A stretch of DNA of 64,000 bases from an uncultured Muribaculaceae bacterium. GTDB lineage: Bacteria > Bacteroidota > Bacteroidia > Bacteroidales > Muribaculaceae. The DNA is taken from positions 23,436 through 87,435 of the forward strand of contig CAJTZQ010000003.1 of assembly GCA_910583795.1 (NCBI GenBank), written 5' to 3'. This document shows positions 43,051-51,682 of this stretch, piece by piece (position 1 is the stretch's first letter; every line of letters begins with the position of its first letter). The notes beneath the pieces are model-generated. The model searched no databases. It was not told the DNA's origin and was given only the letters and a program-made list of their open reading frames with translations. Position numbers and translations under genes: made by a program.

Positions 43051-44505
43051 ATGAAAGATAATTATACTCCCGAGAAAATTATTTCACTTAATAGAAATGA
43101 GGTATTTGTTTTTGGCAGCAATCTTGCAGGAAACCATGCTGGAGGCGCCGCTCAGGTAGCTCGTGATAAATTTGGAGCTGTCATGGGACAAGGAGTGGGA
43201 TTGCAGGGGCAGTCTTACGCCATCCCAACCATGCAGGGTGGCATCGAAACAATCAAGCCCTATATTGATGAGTTCATTTCCTTTGCAACAGATCACCCGG
43301 AACTAAAATTCTATGTCACCAGAATTGGTTGTGGCATTGCTGGTTTTACTGATGAACAGATAGCTCCGCTATTTGATGCTGCGTTTGATTTGCCGAATGT
43401 TGTGCTACCGGAATCATTCTCACATATAATCAATCATGCCCGACAACTTGCAAGCGAAACTTCTGCGATGGTTTTTCATTGTGTCCCAATCGAATATTTT
43501 CCCGAAGACCTTGCAAAAGCCGATGGAATGGGAAACAAAGAGAAAATTGATTTCTTTATTTCTCTGAAGAAGAATGGACGATATAAGATAAAACATGAGT
43601 CACCGATGTCAGCAGGGCTTATTCTGAATACCGATGATATGGGACATCATAAAATCGCCTTGACTGAAAATGAGTTTGCCATCGCTGCAGGCAAGAAACT
43701 TTATTCTAAAAATTGGGACTGGGGGATTGATTTTGATTGTGACATTCTATCGGTAATTCCGATAGAAAAGAAAAGTATAGAGAACCTGACAAAAAACTAT
43801 GGTAATTTCGCGGTGTTACTGTCTGACGGGCATATTTACTATGTATGGAGCGATAGTTGCATAAAACCGCTTTTTCCGACAAATGATTTTATCGCGGTAG
43901 AATCAGGATGTGGAGGGCTTGTTTTCGGGCTACGTAATGATGGAACGGTTTCTGTTGCATTTGGAGAAAACAATCCCAATATAGTTCAAGAAGTCAGGAA
44001 TTGGACTGATATAACTCGTATTTCATCATCAGAGAATCATATTATCGGTCTTATGCGGAATAGAAAAGTTATAGTGGGAGGAGATAAACAATACTTTGAG
44101 GATATTGACAAATGGAGGAATATCAAAAAAGTATTTGCTTTTGATACATATCCTTTCGCTCACTCCCAAAACGATCAAGTTTATGGAATTGATGAAGATG
44201 GTTGGCTTTATGTTGCAGGCTGTCCATGGATTAATGTGAGACAGTATTGGAGGAAGCTAAATGCTCAATATGATGTCAACGACATAATAAGCAATAATGG
44301 TGCAACTTTAATAAGATACTCCGACGGTAGTTGTAAGCTAATTACTCCTCATGCCATACATAATTTTGAGAAAGATATGGAATTTATCCATCATTATGAT
44401 AACTTCCGTTATCTCGCTGCTCGGGGAGACATGGTAGTTATTGTTGATGAGGATGGAGAATTTCGCGTTGATATAAATAAGGAAGAAAGGAAGTGGTGGA
44501 AATAA
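43051..44505 (+). CDS. A1S_2505/macro-like domain fused to RCC1-like repeats
   Basis: 484 residues. N-terminal ~145 residues: VFVFGSNLAGNHAGGAAQVA (18-37), GQGVGLQGQSYAIPT (46-60) and YVTRIGCGIAGFTDEQIAPL (88-107) match the A1S_2505-type phage/mobile-element proteins that have a macro (ADP-ribose binding) character. From ~240 onward repeats such as NFAVLLSDGHIYYVWSDSC, GGLVFGLRNDGTVSVAFGEN and HIIGLMRNRKVIVGGDKQY suggest an RCC1-like beta-propeller. No membrane segment. Adjacent to the DraG gene (75-base gap). A fusion of ADP-ribose recognition with a propeller is unusual. Confidence 0.72.
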   Translation: MKDNYTPEKIISLNRNEVFVFGSNLAGNHAGGAAQVARDKFGAVMGQGVGLQGQSYAIPTMQGGIETIKPYIDEFISFATDHPELKFYVTRIGCGIAGFTDEQIAPLFDAAFDLPNVVLPESFSHIINHARQLASETSAMVFHCVPIEYFPEDLAKADGMGNKEKIDFFISLKKNGRYKIKHESPMSAGLILNTDDMGHHKIALTENEFAIAAGKKLYSKNWDWGIDFDCDILSVIPIEKKSIENLTKNYGNFAVLLSDGHIYYVWSDSCIKPLFPTNDFIAVESGCGGLVFGLRNDGTVSVAFGENNPNIVQEVRNWTDITRISSSENHIIGLMRNRKVIVGGDKQYFEDIDKWRNIKKVFAFDTYPFAHSQNDQVYGIDEDGWLYVAGCPWINVRQYWRKLNAQYDVNDIISNNGATLIRYSDGSCKLITPHAIHNFEKDMEFIHHYDNFRYLAARGDMVVIVDEDGEFRVDINKEERKWWK

Positions 44506-44513
44506 TGATAAGA

Positions 44514-44560
44514 ACTAACAGAAGATAAATACTAACAAAAGATAAATACTAACAGAAGTA
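44514..44560. repeat. Short tandem repeat (~17 bp x 3)
   Basis: ACTAACAGAAGATAAAT, ACTAACAAAAGATAAAT and ACTAACAGAAGTACACA follow directly after the stop of the macro-like gene. Three imperfect 17-base units. Could mark slippage or a degenerate end of the island. Confidence 0.55.
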
Positions 44561-44636
44561 CACATTTTGGAGGTTGCAGTGAGGTTGGTTTTCTATAAAA
44601 GGTGATTCTTGCCTAATTTAGTTGAAAGATAAAGAT

Positions 44637-44715
44637 AAAATGAATCAATCTGCTAAATCCCCGTTGTGATGGTTCTATGCCCGAGCTTTAGCGAGGGAAG
44701 GTATTTACAGCTTGA
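44637..44715 (+). repeat. Direct repeat pair, copy 1 of hairpin element
   Basis: TGCTAAATCC-C-GT-GTG-TGGTTCT-TGCCC-AGCTTTAGC appears here and again at 44857-44943. Each copy contains a hairpin around AGCTTTAGC flanked by C-rich and G-rich arms. The 220-base spacing and imperfect identity suggest an old duplication or a pair of mobile-element termini. No gene lies between them. Confidence 0.55.
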
Positions 44716-44856
44716 TATTTCCATAAATCACGAAAATACAAATTGTCAATTTTATGTGCCTTTCTGTTCTTTTGTTGGTAAAAAAACATCTTGTGTTCTT
44801 CTGTCCTTATGTTGTTTTTAAATTCTTCCGTACTTCTGTTCTTATGTTCCCTTATA

Positions 44857-44943
44857 AAAAGTGAATCAAAATGCTAAATCCGCGTCGTGGTGGTTCTGTG
44901 CCCCAGCTTTAGCTTGGGGGAGTGTATCTGCTTCCACCTCAAT
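44857..44943 (+). repeat. Direct repeat pair, copy 2 of hairpin element
   Basis: The second copy (TGCTAAATCCGCGTCGTGGT...GCCCCAGCTTTAGCTTGGGG) has a better-paired hairpin (CCCCA...TTGGGG) than copy 1. Both lie in the gene-free tract 44506-45626. Confidence 0.55.
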
Positions 44944-45157
44944 ATCCCTCTATTAGCAATGATGACTTTTCAACCAATATGGTTAAGTCAACTTTCCTTA
45001 GTGATTACAACAACCGGGTAAACTTTTTGAAGGGTTAAGTTTTAATCTGAGTCAACCAAAATCAGAAAACGTGCTCCACACTTCATGTCAAATTACTAAT
45101 TACTAATTACTCATTATCAATTGAATAAGGATTACTCACTGCTAATTGTTTAAAAGT

Positions 45158-45399
45158 AGAACACTTTCAGAAAAAATAGAACACTTTTAAAAAAGTAGAA
45201 CACTTTTAAAAAAAGTAGAACACTTGCTTACAAACAACTAAGCACCAGCAAATTATCAATCCAACCCGTTCTACTTTTATATACTCACTCTTGACTCTTT
45301 TCCCAATTACTAATCACAAACTACTAATTACTAATTGATTAAAAATAGAACACTTTTGAAATTTTTAGAACACTTTATATTTTCATTTTAGAACACTTT
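45158..45399 (+). repeat. Iteron-like array of AGAACACTTT boxes
   Basis: Direct copies of AGAACACTTT (one ends in G) start at 45158, 45178, 45197, 45217, 45347, 45367 and 45390. Copies 1-4 are spaced 19-20 bases, as are 5-6, so they lie on one helical face about every two turns. Two inverted partial copies (GTTCTACTTTT) lie near 45270 and 45442. The tract is strongly AT-rich and otherwise contains ATTACTAATTACTA-type simple repeats. It resembles a protein-binding array (iterons or operators). Possible roles: origin-type site of a mobile element, or operator array. No protein partner is identified. Confidence 0.65.
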
Positions 45400-45581
45400 G
45401 TAATCTTTTGATTATCAAATATCATTATACATATCCTGTTCTACTTTTTCGATTTTTGACGTATCAACAACTACACGAGTCTATTGATTTTCTTTCGACT
45501 TTCTCAATTAATAAGAAAAGATTGCCGCAATCAATGACTGGCTTTTGATCATTTATTTTTTCTTAAGTACTTAAAATTTAT

Positions 45582-45589
45582 TAAATTTG
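45582..45589 (+). promoter_or_regulatory. -7 promoter element of the SPFH gene
   Basis: TAAATTTG (TAnnTTTG consensus) lies 37 bases before the ATG of the SPFH gene. A T-rich stretch sits at the -33 position but no exact TTTG. Confidence 0.45.
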
Positions 45590-45626
45590 TAAGTAGTTAG
45601 TATAACAAACCAATATTTTATCAGTC

Positions 45627-46565
45627 ATGAACAACGAAAAATCTCATGAGTATGAATATGGCGGACTGTGCGTAAACGGATTCGCCATGATTTTCTTTAC
45701 CTTTATCCTTATCCCGGCAATAATCGCCGGTATCCTTATTTGGGGTGCGGAATCAAATCCCATAATTGCATTCGGAATAAGTGCACTGTTGTTTATAGTC
45801 TTTATTCTCGGATGCGTCGGCTATTTCGTACAGGAACCTAACGAAGCCCGCGTGATGATATTTTTCGGCAAATATGCCGGAACTTGCCGTAAAGTCGGTT
45901 ACTTCTGGGTTAATCCGTTTCTTAATCGCCGCAAACTTTCTTTGCGTATACGCAACATGGATATCGAACCTATCAAAGTAAACGACAAGATCGGCAACCC
46001 TGTACTTATCGGTATGGTACTCGTTTGGAAAATTCGCGATACTTATAAGGTTGTATTCGACCTTGATTCAAAATCTCTCGGCACAACCGGATCCTCAATT
46101 AATCAGGCGGCACTCGAACGATTCGTGCGCATCCAAAGCGATGCCGCCCTGCGTGAAGTGACCGGGCATTTCGCCTATGACCAGACTGACTCTTCCAATC
46201 CTGAAGAAATCACTCTCCGTGACGGTGGAGCTACAATCAACGAACTTCTCGAACGCAAAATCAACGAACGACTCGCAATGGCAGGTCTTGAAGTAATAGA
46301 GGCACGGCTCAACTACCTTGCTTACGCTCCGGAAATTGCAGCTGTGATGCTTCGTCGCCAACAGGCATCAGCAATTATCACAGCCCGTGAGAAAATTGTG
46401 GAAGGTGCGGTGTCTATGGTAGAGATGGCTCTCGACAGAATAGAAAAACAGGGTGTAGTGAAACTCGACAACGACAAAAAGGCTGCTATGGTCAGCAACC
46501 TTCTCGTAGTTCTTTGCACAGACGAACCCGTCACCCCTACCCTCAATACAACCTCAACCAATTAA
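45627..46565 (+). CDS. SPFH/Band 7-domain membrane protein
   Basis: 312 residues. Two hydrophobic segments at ~17-42 and ~48-67 (FFTFILIPAIIAGILIWG; FGISALLFIVFILGCVGYF). The SPFH domain follows: VQEPNEARVMIFFGKYAGTC (~70-89), FWVNPFLNRRKLSLRIRNMD and GNPVLIGMVLVWKIRDTYK. The C-terminal part (INERLAMAGLEVIEARLNYL, EIAAVMLRRQQASAIITARE) is helical and would oligomerise. Such proteins organise membrane microdomains and can bind proteases. Own -7 element upstream and terminator downstream make it a separate unit from the island. Confidence 0.85.
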   Translation: MNNEKSHEYEYGGLCVNGFAMIFFTFILIPAIIAGILIWGAESNPIIAFGISALLFIVFILGCVGYFVQEPNEARVMIFFGKYAGTCRKVGYFWVNPFLNRRKLSLRIRNMDIEPIKVNDKIGNPVLIGMVLVWKIRDTYKVVFDLDSKSLGTTGSSINQAALERFVRIQSDAALREVTGHFAYDQTDSSNPEEITLRDGGATINELLERKINERLAMAGLEVIEARLNYLAYAPEIAAVMLRRQQASAIITAREKIVEGAVSMVEMALDRIEKQGVVKLDNDKKAAMVSNLLVVLCTDEPVTPTLNTTSTN

Positions 46566-46579
46566 ATATTCAACCGTTG

Positions 46580-46630
46580 CAAATTACTGCCCCGCCGGAA
46601 TTTTCCAACGGGGCAGTAATTATTATTTTT
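46580..46630 (+). terminator. Rho-independent terminator after SPFH gene
   Basis: ATTACTGCCCCG pairs with CGGGGCAGTAAT around a ~14-base loop, then TATTATTTTT. Strong stem, T-rich tail, ~20 bases after the stop; it can also serve the convergent helicase locus. Confidence 0.85.
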
Positions 46631-46672
46631 AATCTTAACAAATGTTGGTATCTGTTTGTCGAAGAATACGTA

Positions 46673-48677
46673 TTAATCTATCTCATCAAGCCATTTCCTA
46701 TACAGATCAGCCAATTCTTCCATTCCTGTTTTTTCATACACATTGATCAATCGATACACTGGCTCTTTACATTTATCCTTGATCTTAAAGGCTGCCTGAT
46801 AATGAATTGCTGCACTGGCATAATCTTCCTCTTCCATTAAAATATCCCCTTTGAGTATATTCGAGTCGTATGCATATTCACCACCGGCATCGATTAATTC
46901 ATTCAAAATCCTTTTACTTTTCTTAAACTCTCCGACAGCCACTAAAGCATCAGCCATTCCAAAACGTGCCTTCAAATTGCCGCCGTCCAACTTGTATGCC
47001 TTTAGATAATTTCTATATGCCGATTCAGAATTTTCCTCATCCATGCACATATCTCCAAGTTCCGAGAATTCTTTCGACAGATCCTTAAGTATCCTATCCT
47101 TCTTTTTCAACTCTTTCCTGAGTGCTTTAATCACCGACAAAGATTTTACAATCAGTCTCCTGACACTCTGTTTCTCCAAGGCACCGGTCAAAGTGTTTAT
47201 TTCCCAAATAGATTCAATTGCCTCTTCAAAATTGTCATCCTCAAATTGTTTTCTTGCCATCTTGGAAAGTTCAGAAGCTTTTGCCTCATTCACGACCTTC
47301 TCAACAGCCTCAGGGTCATTAAAATTACGACTGAACTCTGCCGCTCCCCTACTGACTATTATATCTCCATAACGCAAAGGATTTATAAACCTTAAACCCT
47401 CCAAGCTTCTGCAACGGCTCAATGCCACGTATGTTTGACCTGCCGAAAATGCCCCGCCGGCCATATCTATCGTCACATTATTGAAAGTTAGTCCCTGACT
47501 TTTGTGTATCGTCAATGCCCAAGCTGCCTTCAAGGGAAATTGAGTAAATGTGCCTATCACCTCCTCCTTTACCTTCTTCTCCCTATCATCGAATATATAG
47601 TTGATATTCTGCCATTCTTCCCTGTCGACCGTTTCGATTTTACCGTTTTCCAATTCCACCTTTATCTCCTCATCAGAAATATCATGAATCTTCGCAAGTG
47701 TCCCGTTAACCCATCTTTTCTCAAGATCATTACGGATGAGCATTACCTGGGCATCCTTTTTAAGAACAAGATCAAGATCAGTGGGAAGAATCTTTTCAGG
47801 GAATTCGTCTTTAATCTCACCTTTAAATATGAATTCTTTTCCCGGCAATTCATCCAGCTTTTCCTTATTGATCATTGATGCTGAATCTCTGCGAGAAGTA
47901 AGTGTGACCTCAAATTTTTCATTATCATTTGCCAAAGTATTTTCTGAAGTCTCGACTCGTGAATTCAGAATTCTGAAATCTTCTGATGTAGCACGGTTTA
48001 TCCTGATCCGGTCGAGCATATCTATAAATTTGGAATCTGTCTGACGATAAATTTTATTCAATTCTATCGACACTAATTTAGCAGATTCATATGCTCGCGC
48101 ATTAAAAAAGAAAAAGTCTGAATAATATTTGGCAAGAATCGGCTTTGATTCATTTGTCACAACAGGTTCAAGCTGAAATATATCCCCCACCAACAAGAGT
48201 TGAACTCCACCGAAAGGTTTACGCCGATTGCCGGTAATACCTCGTAGCGCTCTATCAATAAAATCAATCATGTCCGGACGCACCATCGACCCCTCATCGA
48301 TAATTATTAATTCCAATTCCTGAATAAGTTTCCTTTTCCTTTTTGAAAACTTTTTACTCTTTTTCAAGGCTGCCACAGAATACTCCGGATCATCGGGTGG
48401 CACCGGACGCAAAGGCATCTGAAAAAAAAGAATGAATTGTGGCACCACCGACATTAACCGCCGCAACTCCGGTCGGAGCCAGGATCACATATTTCTTCCT
48501 TATATTTTTGCATATATAACGCAAAAACGTAGATTTACCGGTGCCCGCCTTTCCGGTCAGAAATACATTGGCATTAGAGTTCTTCAATAAGGTATAAGCT
48601 TGCTGAAACTCCGGATTTTCAAGGTCTAATTTTTTAGGGAATCCTGTCATAGCGCTCTTTTTCAGCAAAGATAACAA
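46673..48677 (-). pseudogene. Pif1/RecD-like helicase with TPR tail, frameshifted in an 8-base homopolymer
   Basis: Two frames, 48677-48390 and 48466-46673, together encode one helicase. The first carries Walker A TGKAGTGKST (41-50) and ILAPTGVAAVNVGGATIHSF. The second continues with FFQMPLRPVPPDDPEYSVAA, Walker B LIIIDEGSMVRPDMI, FGGVQLLLVGDIFQLEP, WALTIHKSQGLTFNNV and YVALSRCRSLEGL. The frames meet at a run of eight A (plus strand 48422-48429); one base fewer joins them in frame. The C-terminal ~140 residues are TPR-like (DMCMDEENSESAYRNYLKAY). A start at 48650 (MTGFPKKLDLENPEF) is also possible. Phase variation, pseudogene or sequencing error cannot be told apart. Confidence 0.8.
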
Positions 48678-48763
48678 AAGCTTGACTCTTCACCAAATAA
48701 AACTGCCTTATTGATTAAAAAATTTCAACTTTCAAAACTTTCAAAAAATATAGTAAATTGTAT

Positions 48764-49870
48764 TCATGCCTGCTTCTTATAGGAAATAGCCGCTACGCAA
48801 CACAATGTAACTGCAAAAATGAATAGTGCCATATACTGTGGAAGAAGTTCAATAAAAGATGTACCCTTAAGATATATCGAACGCATGATTTCTATAAAAT
48901 ATCGTGGAGGTATTGCATAAGTAACATTCTGCGCCCATTCCGGCATCGATCCGATTGGAGTAAACAGACCGCCCATCAATTGGAAAATCATTATAAATGC
49001 AAACATCACGAATATGCTCTGCAGCATTGTGGATGAATAATTTGCAATTGCCACTCCCAGACCAGACATTACCAGACTGAAAAGGATAGTCGCTAAGTAT
49101 ATCATCCATATATCTCCAGCGGGGACAAGTCCATATACAAGCCATCCCACTATCATACCGACTGTCACCACCAATATCCCTACAATCCAGAAAGGTATCA
49201 GCTTCGACAATACAAACGTGAAACGTCCGACAGGGGTGACATTCATTGCTTCCATCGTGCCTGTCTCCTTTTCACTTACAAGATTAAGCGAAGGAAGAAA
49301 TCCACATATAATAATAATAAGTACAACCATAAGCGCCGGAATCATGTAATTGCGGAAATCAAGTGTCGGATTATAACGGTTGACCACACTTATATTGGCA
49401 ACGGGAAACCCTATCCCATTCTCATCTTTCCATTGTACCAAAGTTTCTCCGACAGATTGTGAAACATAACCGGCTCCGATCATTCCCTTTGTCGCATTTA
49501 CACCATTTGCTTCGACATCAATCTGATCAACTCCAGAAACAATATTTTTTGAATAATCATAAGGAATGGTAAGCAAAACATCCGCATCACCATTCTCTAC
49601 CCATTCCATTGCCTCACCATGTGTGCCGCATGCAGCCACTACATTAAGAAATGGTGATGACGAAATATCGGCAATAATCCTTTTCGATAATTGAGTATGA
49701 TCATTGTCAACGACAACAATCTTGACATTCTTTACATCAAGATTTGCCACAAGAGGAATTACAAGCATCACCATCAAGGGCATAATGAAAATAATTTTTG
49801 GAAGTATCGTATTCCTACGCATGAGGGAGACCTCTTTATGCAAAAGAGCCATTAATATCCTTGTGTTCAT
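48764..49870 (-). CDS. ABC-2-type transporter permease (YhhJ/YbhR-like), distal
   Basis: 368 residues. N-terminal membrane helix (ILPKIIFIMPLMVMLVIPLV), a long periplasmic loop, then five helices in the C-terminal half, with RNYMIPALMVVLIIIICGFL, SEKETGTMEAMNVTPVGRF and FMFAFIMIFQLMGGLFTPI, standard ABC-2 permease signatures. Last gene of the efflux operon, 6 bases after the other permease. Forms the exporter with the two ATPases at 50936 and 51672. Confidence 0.87.
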   Translation of the reverse strand: MNTRILMALLHKEVSLMRRNTILPKIIFIMPLMVMLVIPLVANLDVKNVKIVVVDNDHTQLSKRIIADISSSPFLNVVAACGTHGEAMEWVENGDADVLLTIPYDYSKNIVSGVDQIDVEANGVNATKGMIGAGYVSQSVGETLVQWKDENGIGFPVANISVVNRYNPTLDFRNYMIPALMVVLIIIICGFLPSLNLVSEKETGTMEAMNVTPVGRFTFVLSKLIPFWIVGILVVTVGMIVGWLVYGLVPAGDIWMIYLATILFSLVMSGLGVAIANYSSTMLQSIFVMFAFIMIFQLMGGLFTPIGSMPEWAQNVTYAIPPRYFIEIMRSIYLKGTSFIELLPQYMALFIFAVTLCCVAAISYKKQA

Positions 49871-49876
49871 GACTAT

Positions 49877-50923
49877 TCACTTAGTATTAAATTTTTTAAG
49901 AGCAATCGCCAGTATAAGAACTGTCATCGACAACAGGATTACAACTTCTTGTAAAACATACCCCAAATCAAGTTGCTGAACCATAAGTTTCCGCATTGCC
50001 TGAGTATACCATCTCGCGGGAATTATCCCGGAAAGCCATTGCAATACCGTTGGCATATTATCAATAGGGAAAATCATGCCAGAAAGCATGATCACAGGAA
50101 GCATAAATGCCACTGCCGACACAATCAATGCCGTAAGCTGAGTGTTAACAATTGCCGATACCAACAATCCGATTGATAATGACAAGAGAATATATATCAA
50201 CGAAATGACAACCACGTCTATGATTCTCGATGACACAGGAAGCCCCAAGACAGTATATGCAATAGTCAACATTACAAAAAGAATCACACACGACAATATA
50301 AAATAGGGAATCAATTTCCCTGTTATGATTGTCGCCGGTTTTACAGGCGATACCAACAGCAGATCCATTGTGCCGTTTTCCTTCTCTCTCACCAATGACA
50401 CGGAAGTCATTATGGCACATATAAGAATAAAAATCATTCCCATGATGCCGGGCACAAAATTGTATGCACTTTTCAATTGTGGATTATAAAGTGTTTGGGT
50501 CAATGTAGGCGCAACAGATGACGAACCGGATATTATGCTTCGTATATATCCGGTCGAAGCTTGCGCCACGACTGTGTTGGATGCATCCACAATTATTTGT
50601 GAAACCGGATTTCCATCATTATTTTTAATAAATACCGCAGCATCTGCATATCCGGTTCCGAGGATCTTATCCACCTCCGAACTTGAAGCCAATCCTTTAA
50701 AAGAGATATATGGGTTTACGCTCAAACGTTCCACAATATCTCTGGTTTCATCAGTGTGACGGTCTACAATTGCCACGACACGGACATCGTTTACTTCTGT
50801 AGAAATTGCAAAACCAAACAACAATAACAAAACCAACGGCATCATCAAGGTGATAATCATAGTGCGCTTATCCCTGAGAATATGGTATGCCTCTTTTTTT
50901 ATGAGAGAATTGAGTATAGCCAT
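49877..50923 (-). CDS. ABC-2-type transporter permease (YbhS-like)
   Basis: 348 residues with the same topology as its downstream neighbour: N-terminal helix (MIITLMMPLVLLLLFGFAIS), periplasmic loop, REKENGTMDLLLVSPVKPAT, SIGLLVSAIVNTQLTALIVS and MLSGMIFPIDNMPTVLQWLS. The pair probably forms a heterodimer across the inner membrane. Six bases upstream of the second permease and 12 bases downstream of the ATPase gene. Confidence 0.88.
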   Translation of the reverse strand: MAILNSLIKKEAYHILRDKRTMIITLMMPLVLLLLFGFAISTEVNDVRVVAIVDRHTDETRDIVERLSVNPYISFKGLASSSEVDKILGTGYADAAVFIKNNDGNPVSQIIVDASNTVVAQASTGYIRSIISGSSSVAPTLTQTLYNPQLKSAYNFVPGIMGMIFILICAIMTSVSLVREKENGTMDLLLVSPVKPATIITGKLIPYFILSCVILFVMLTIAYTVLGLPVSSRIIDVVVISLIYILLSLSIGLLVSAIVNTQLTALIVSAVAFMLPVIMLSGMIFPIDNMPTVLQWLSGIIPARWYTQAMRKLMVQQLDLGYVLQEVVILLSMTVLILAIALKKFNTK

Positions 50924-50935
50924 TTTTTACAGTTT

Positions 50936-51682
50936 TTAATCACTTCTTGTGGCATCTTTAGCAATAATACGGAACACTTCATCCATGGTGTCGGAACCAT
51001 ATTTGTTTTTAAGTGCGGTTGGAGAACCTAATGCACTTATATGACCGTCGACCATTATAGAAACCCGGTTACAATATTCCGCCTCGTCAAGATAGTGGGT
51101 AGTTACAAACACTGTCATCCCCTCAGAGGAAGCCTTATAGATCAACTCCCAAAATTTTCGTCGCGTCACGGGATCAACCCCTCCGGTGGGTTCATCAAGA
51201 AACACCACCTCCGGTATGTGGATTGTGGCAGATGCAAACGCCAGTTTCTGTTTCCATCCAACCGGTATATCTTTCACAAGCGTATTGTGCATATCATTCA
51301 TACCAAGTTCGTCAAACAATTTATCTGACCGTTTTTTGAAATCCGCATTGCTCACGCCATAGATAGATGAAAATAATTTCAGATTTTCCTTTACTGACAA
51401 TTCTCCATATAATGAAAATTTCTGACTCATATACCCTATATGTCTTTTTACGTCTTCCGGTCGTGTGGTTATATCGTAACCTGCCACTTTACCATGTCCC
51501 GACGTGGGAATGCTCAATCCGCAAAGCATCCTCATCGCGGTAGTTTTTCCGGCACCGTTGGCGCCGAGAAATCCGAATATCTCCCCTTTCATGACATCAA
51601 AAGAGATATGGTCAACGGCAGTGAATTTCCCGAATTTTTTTGTTAAATCCTTCACTGATATTACAGGAGCGTTATTTTCCAT
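50936..51682 (-). CDS. ABC transporter ATPase (YbhF C-half-like)
   Basis: 248 residues from ATG 51682 (MENNAPVISVKDLTKKF); the frame opens further to 51712 but the conserved domain starts here and the upstream gene ends at 51672. Walker A FLGANGAGKTTAMR (~41-54), signature-like VGWKQKLAFA, Walker B EVVFLDEPTGGVDP and switch TTHYLDEAEYC. The LSGGQ is changed to a VGWKQ form, as also seen in some drug-export ATPases of this type. Pairs with the other ATPase to drive the two permeases. Confidence 0.87.
   Translation of the reverse strand: MENNAPVISVKDLTKKFGKFTAVDHISFDVMKGEIFGFLGANGAGKTTAMRMLCGLSIPTSGHGKVAGYDITTRPEDVKRHIGYMSQKFSLYGELSVKENLKLFSSIYGVSNADFKKRSDKLFDELGMNDMHNTLVKDIPVGWKQKLAFASATIHIPEVVFLDEPTGGVDPVTRRKFWELIYKASSEGMTVFVTTHYLDEAEYCNRVSIMVDGHISALGSPTALKNKYGSDTMDEVFRIIAKDATRSD

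Noticed and set aside
45158..45450. CRISPR array
   Set aside because: The repeat unit is only ~10 bases, spacers are low-complexity AT-rich sequence, and no cas genes are present.
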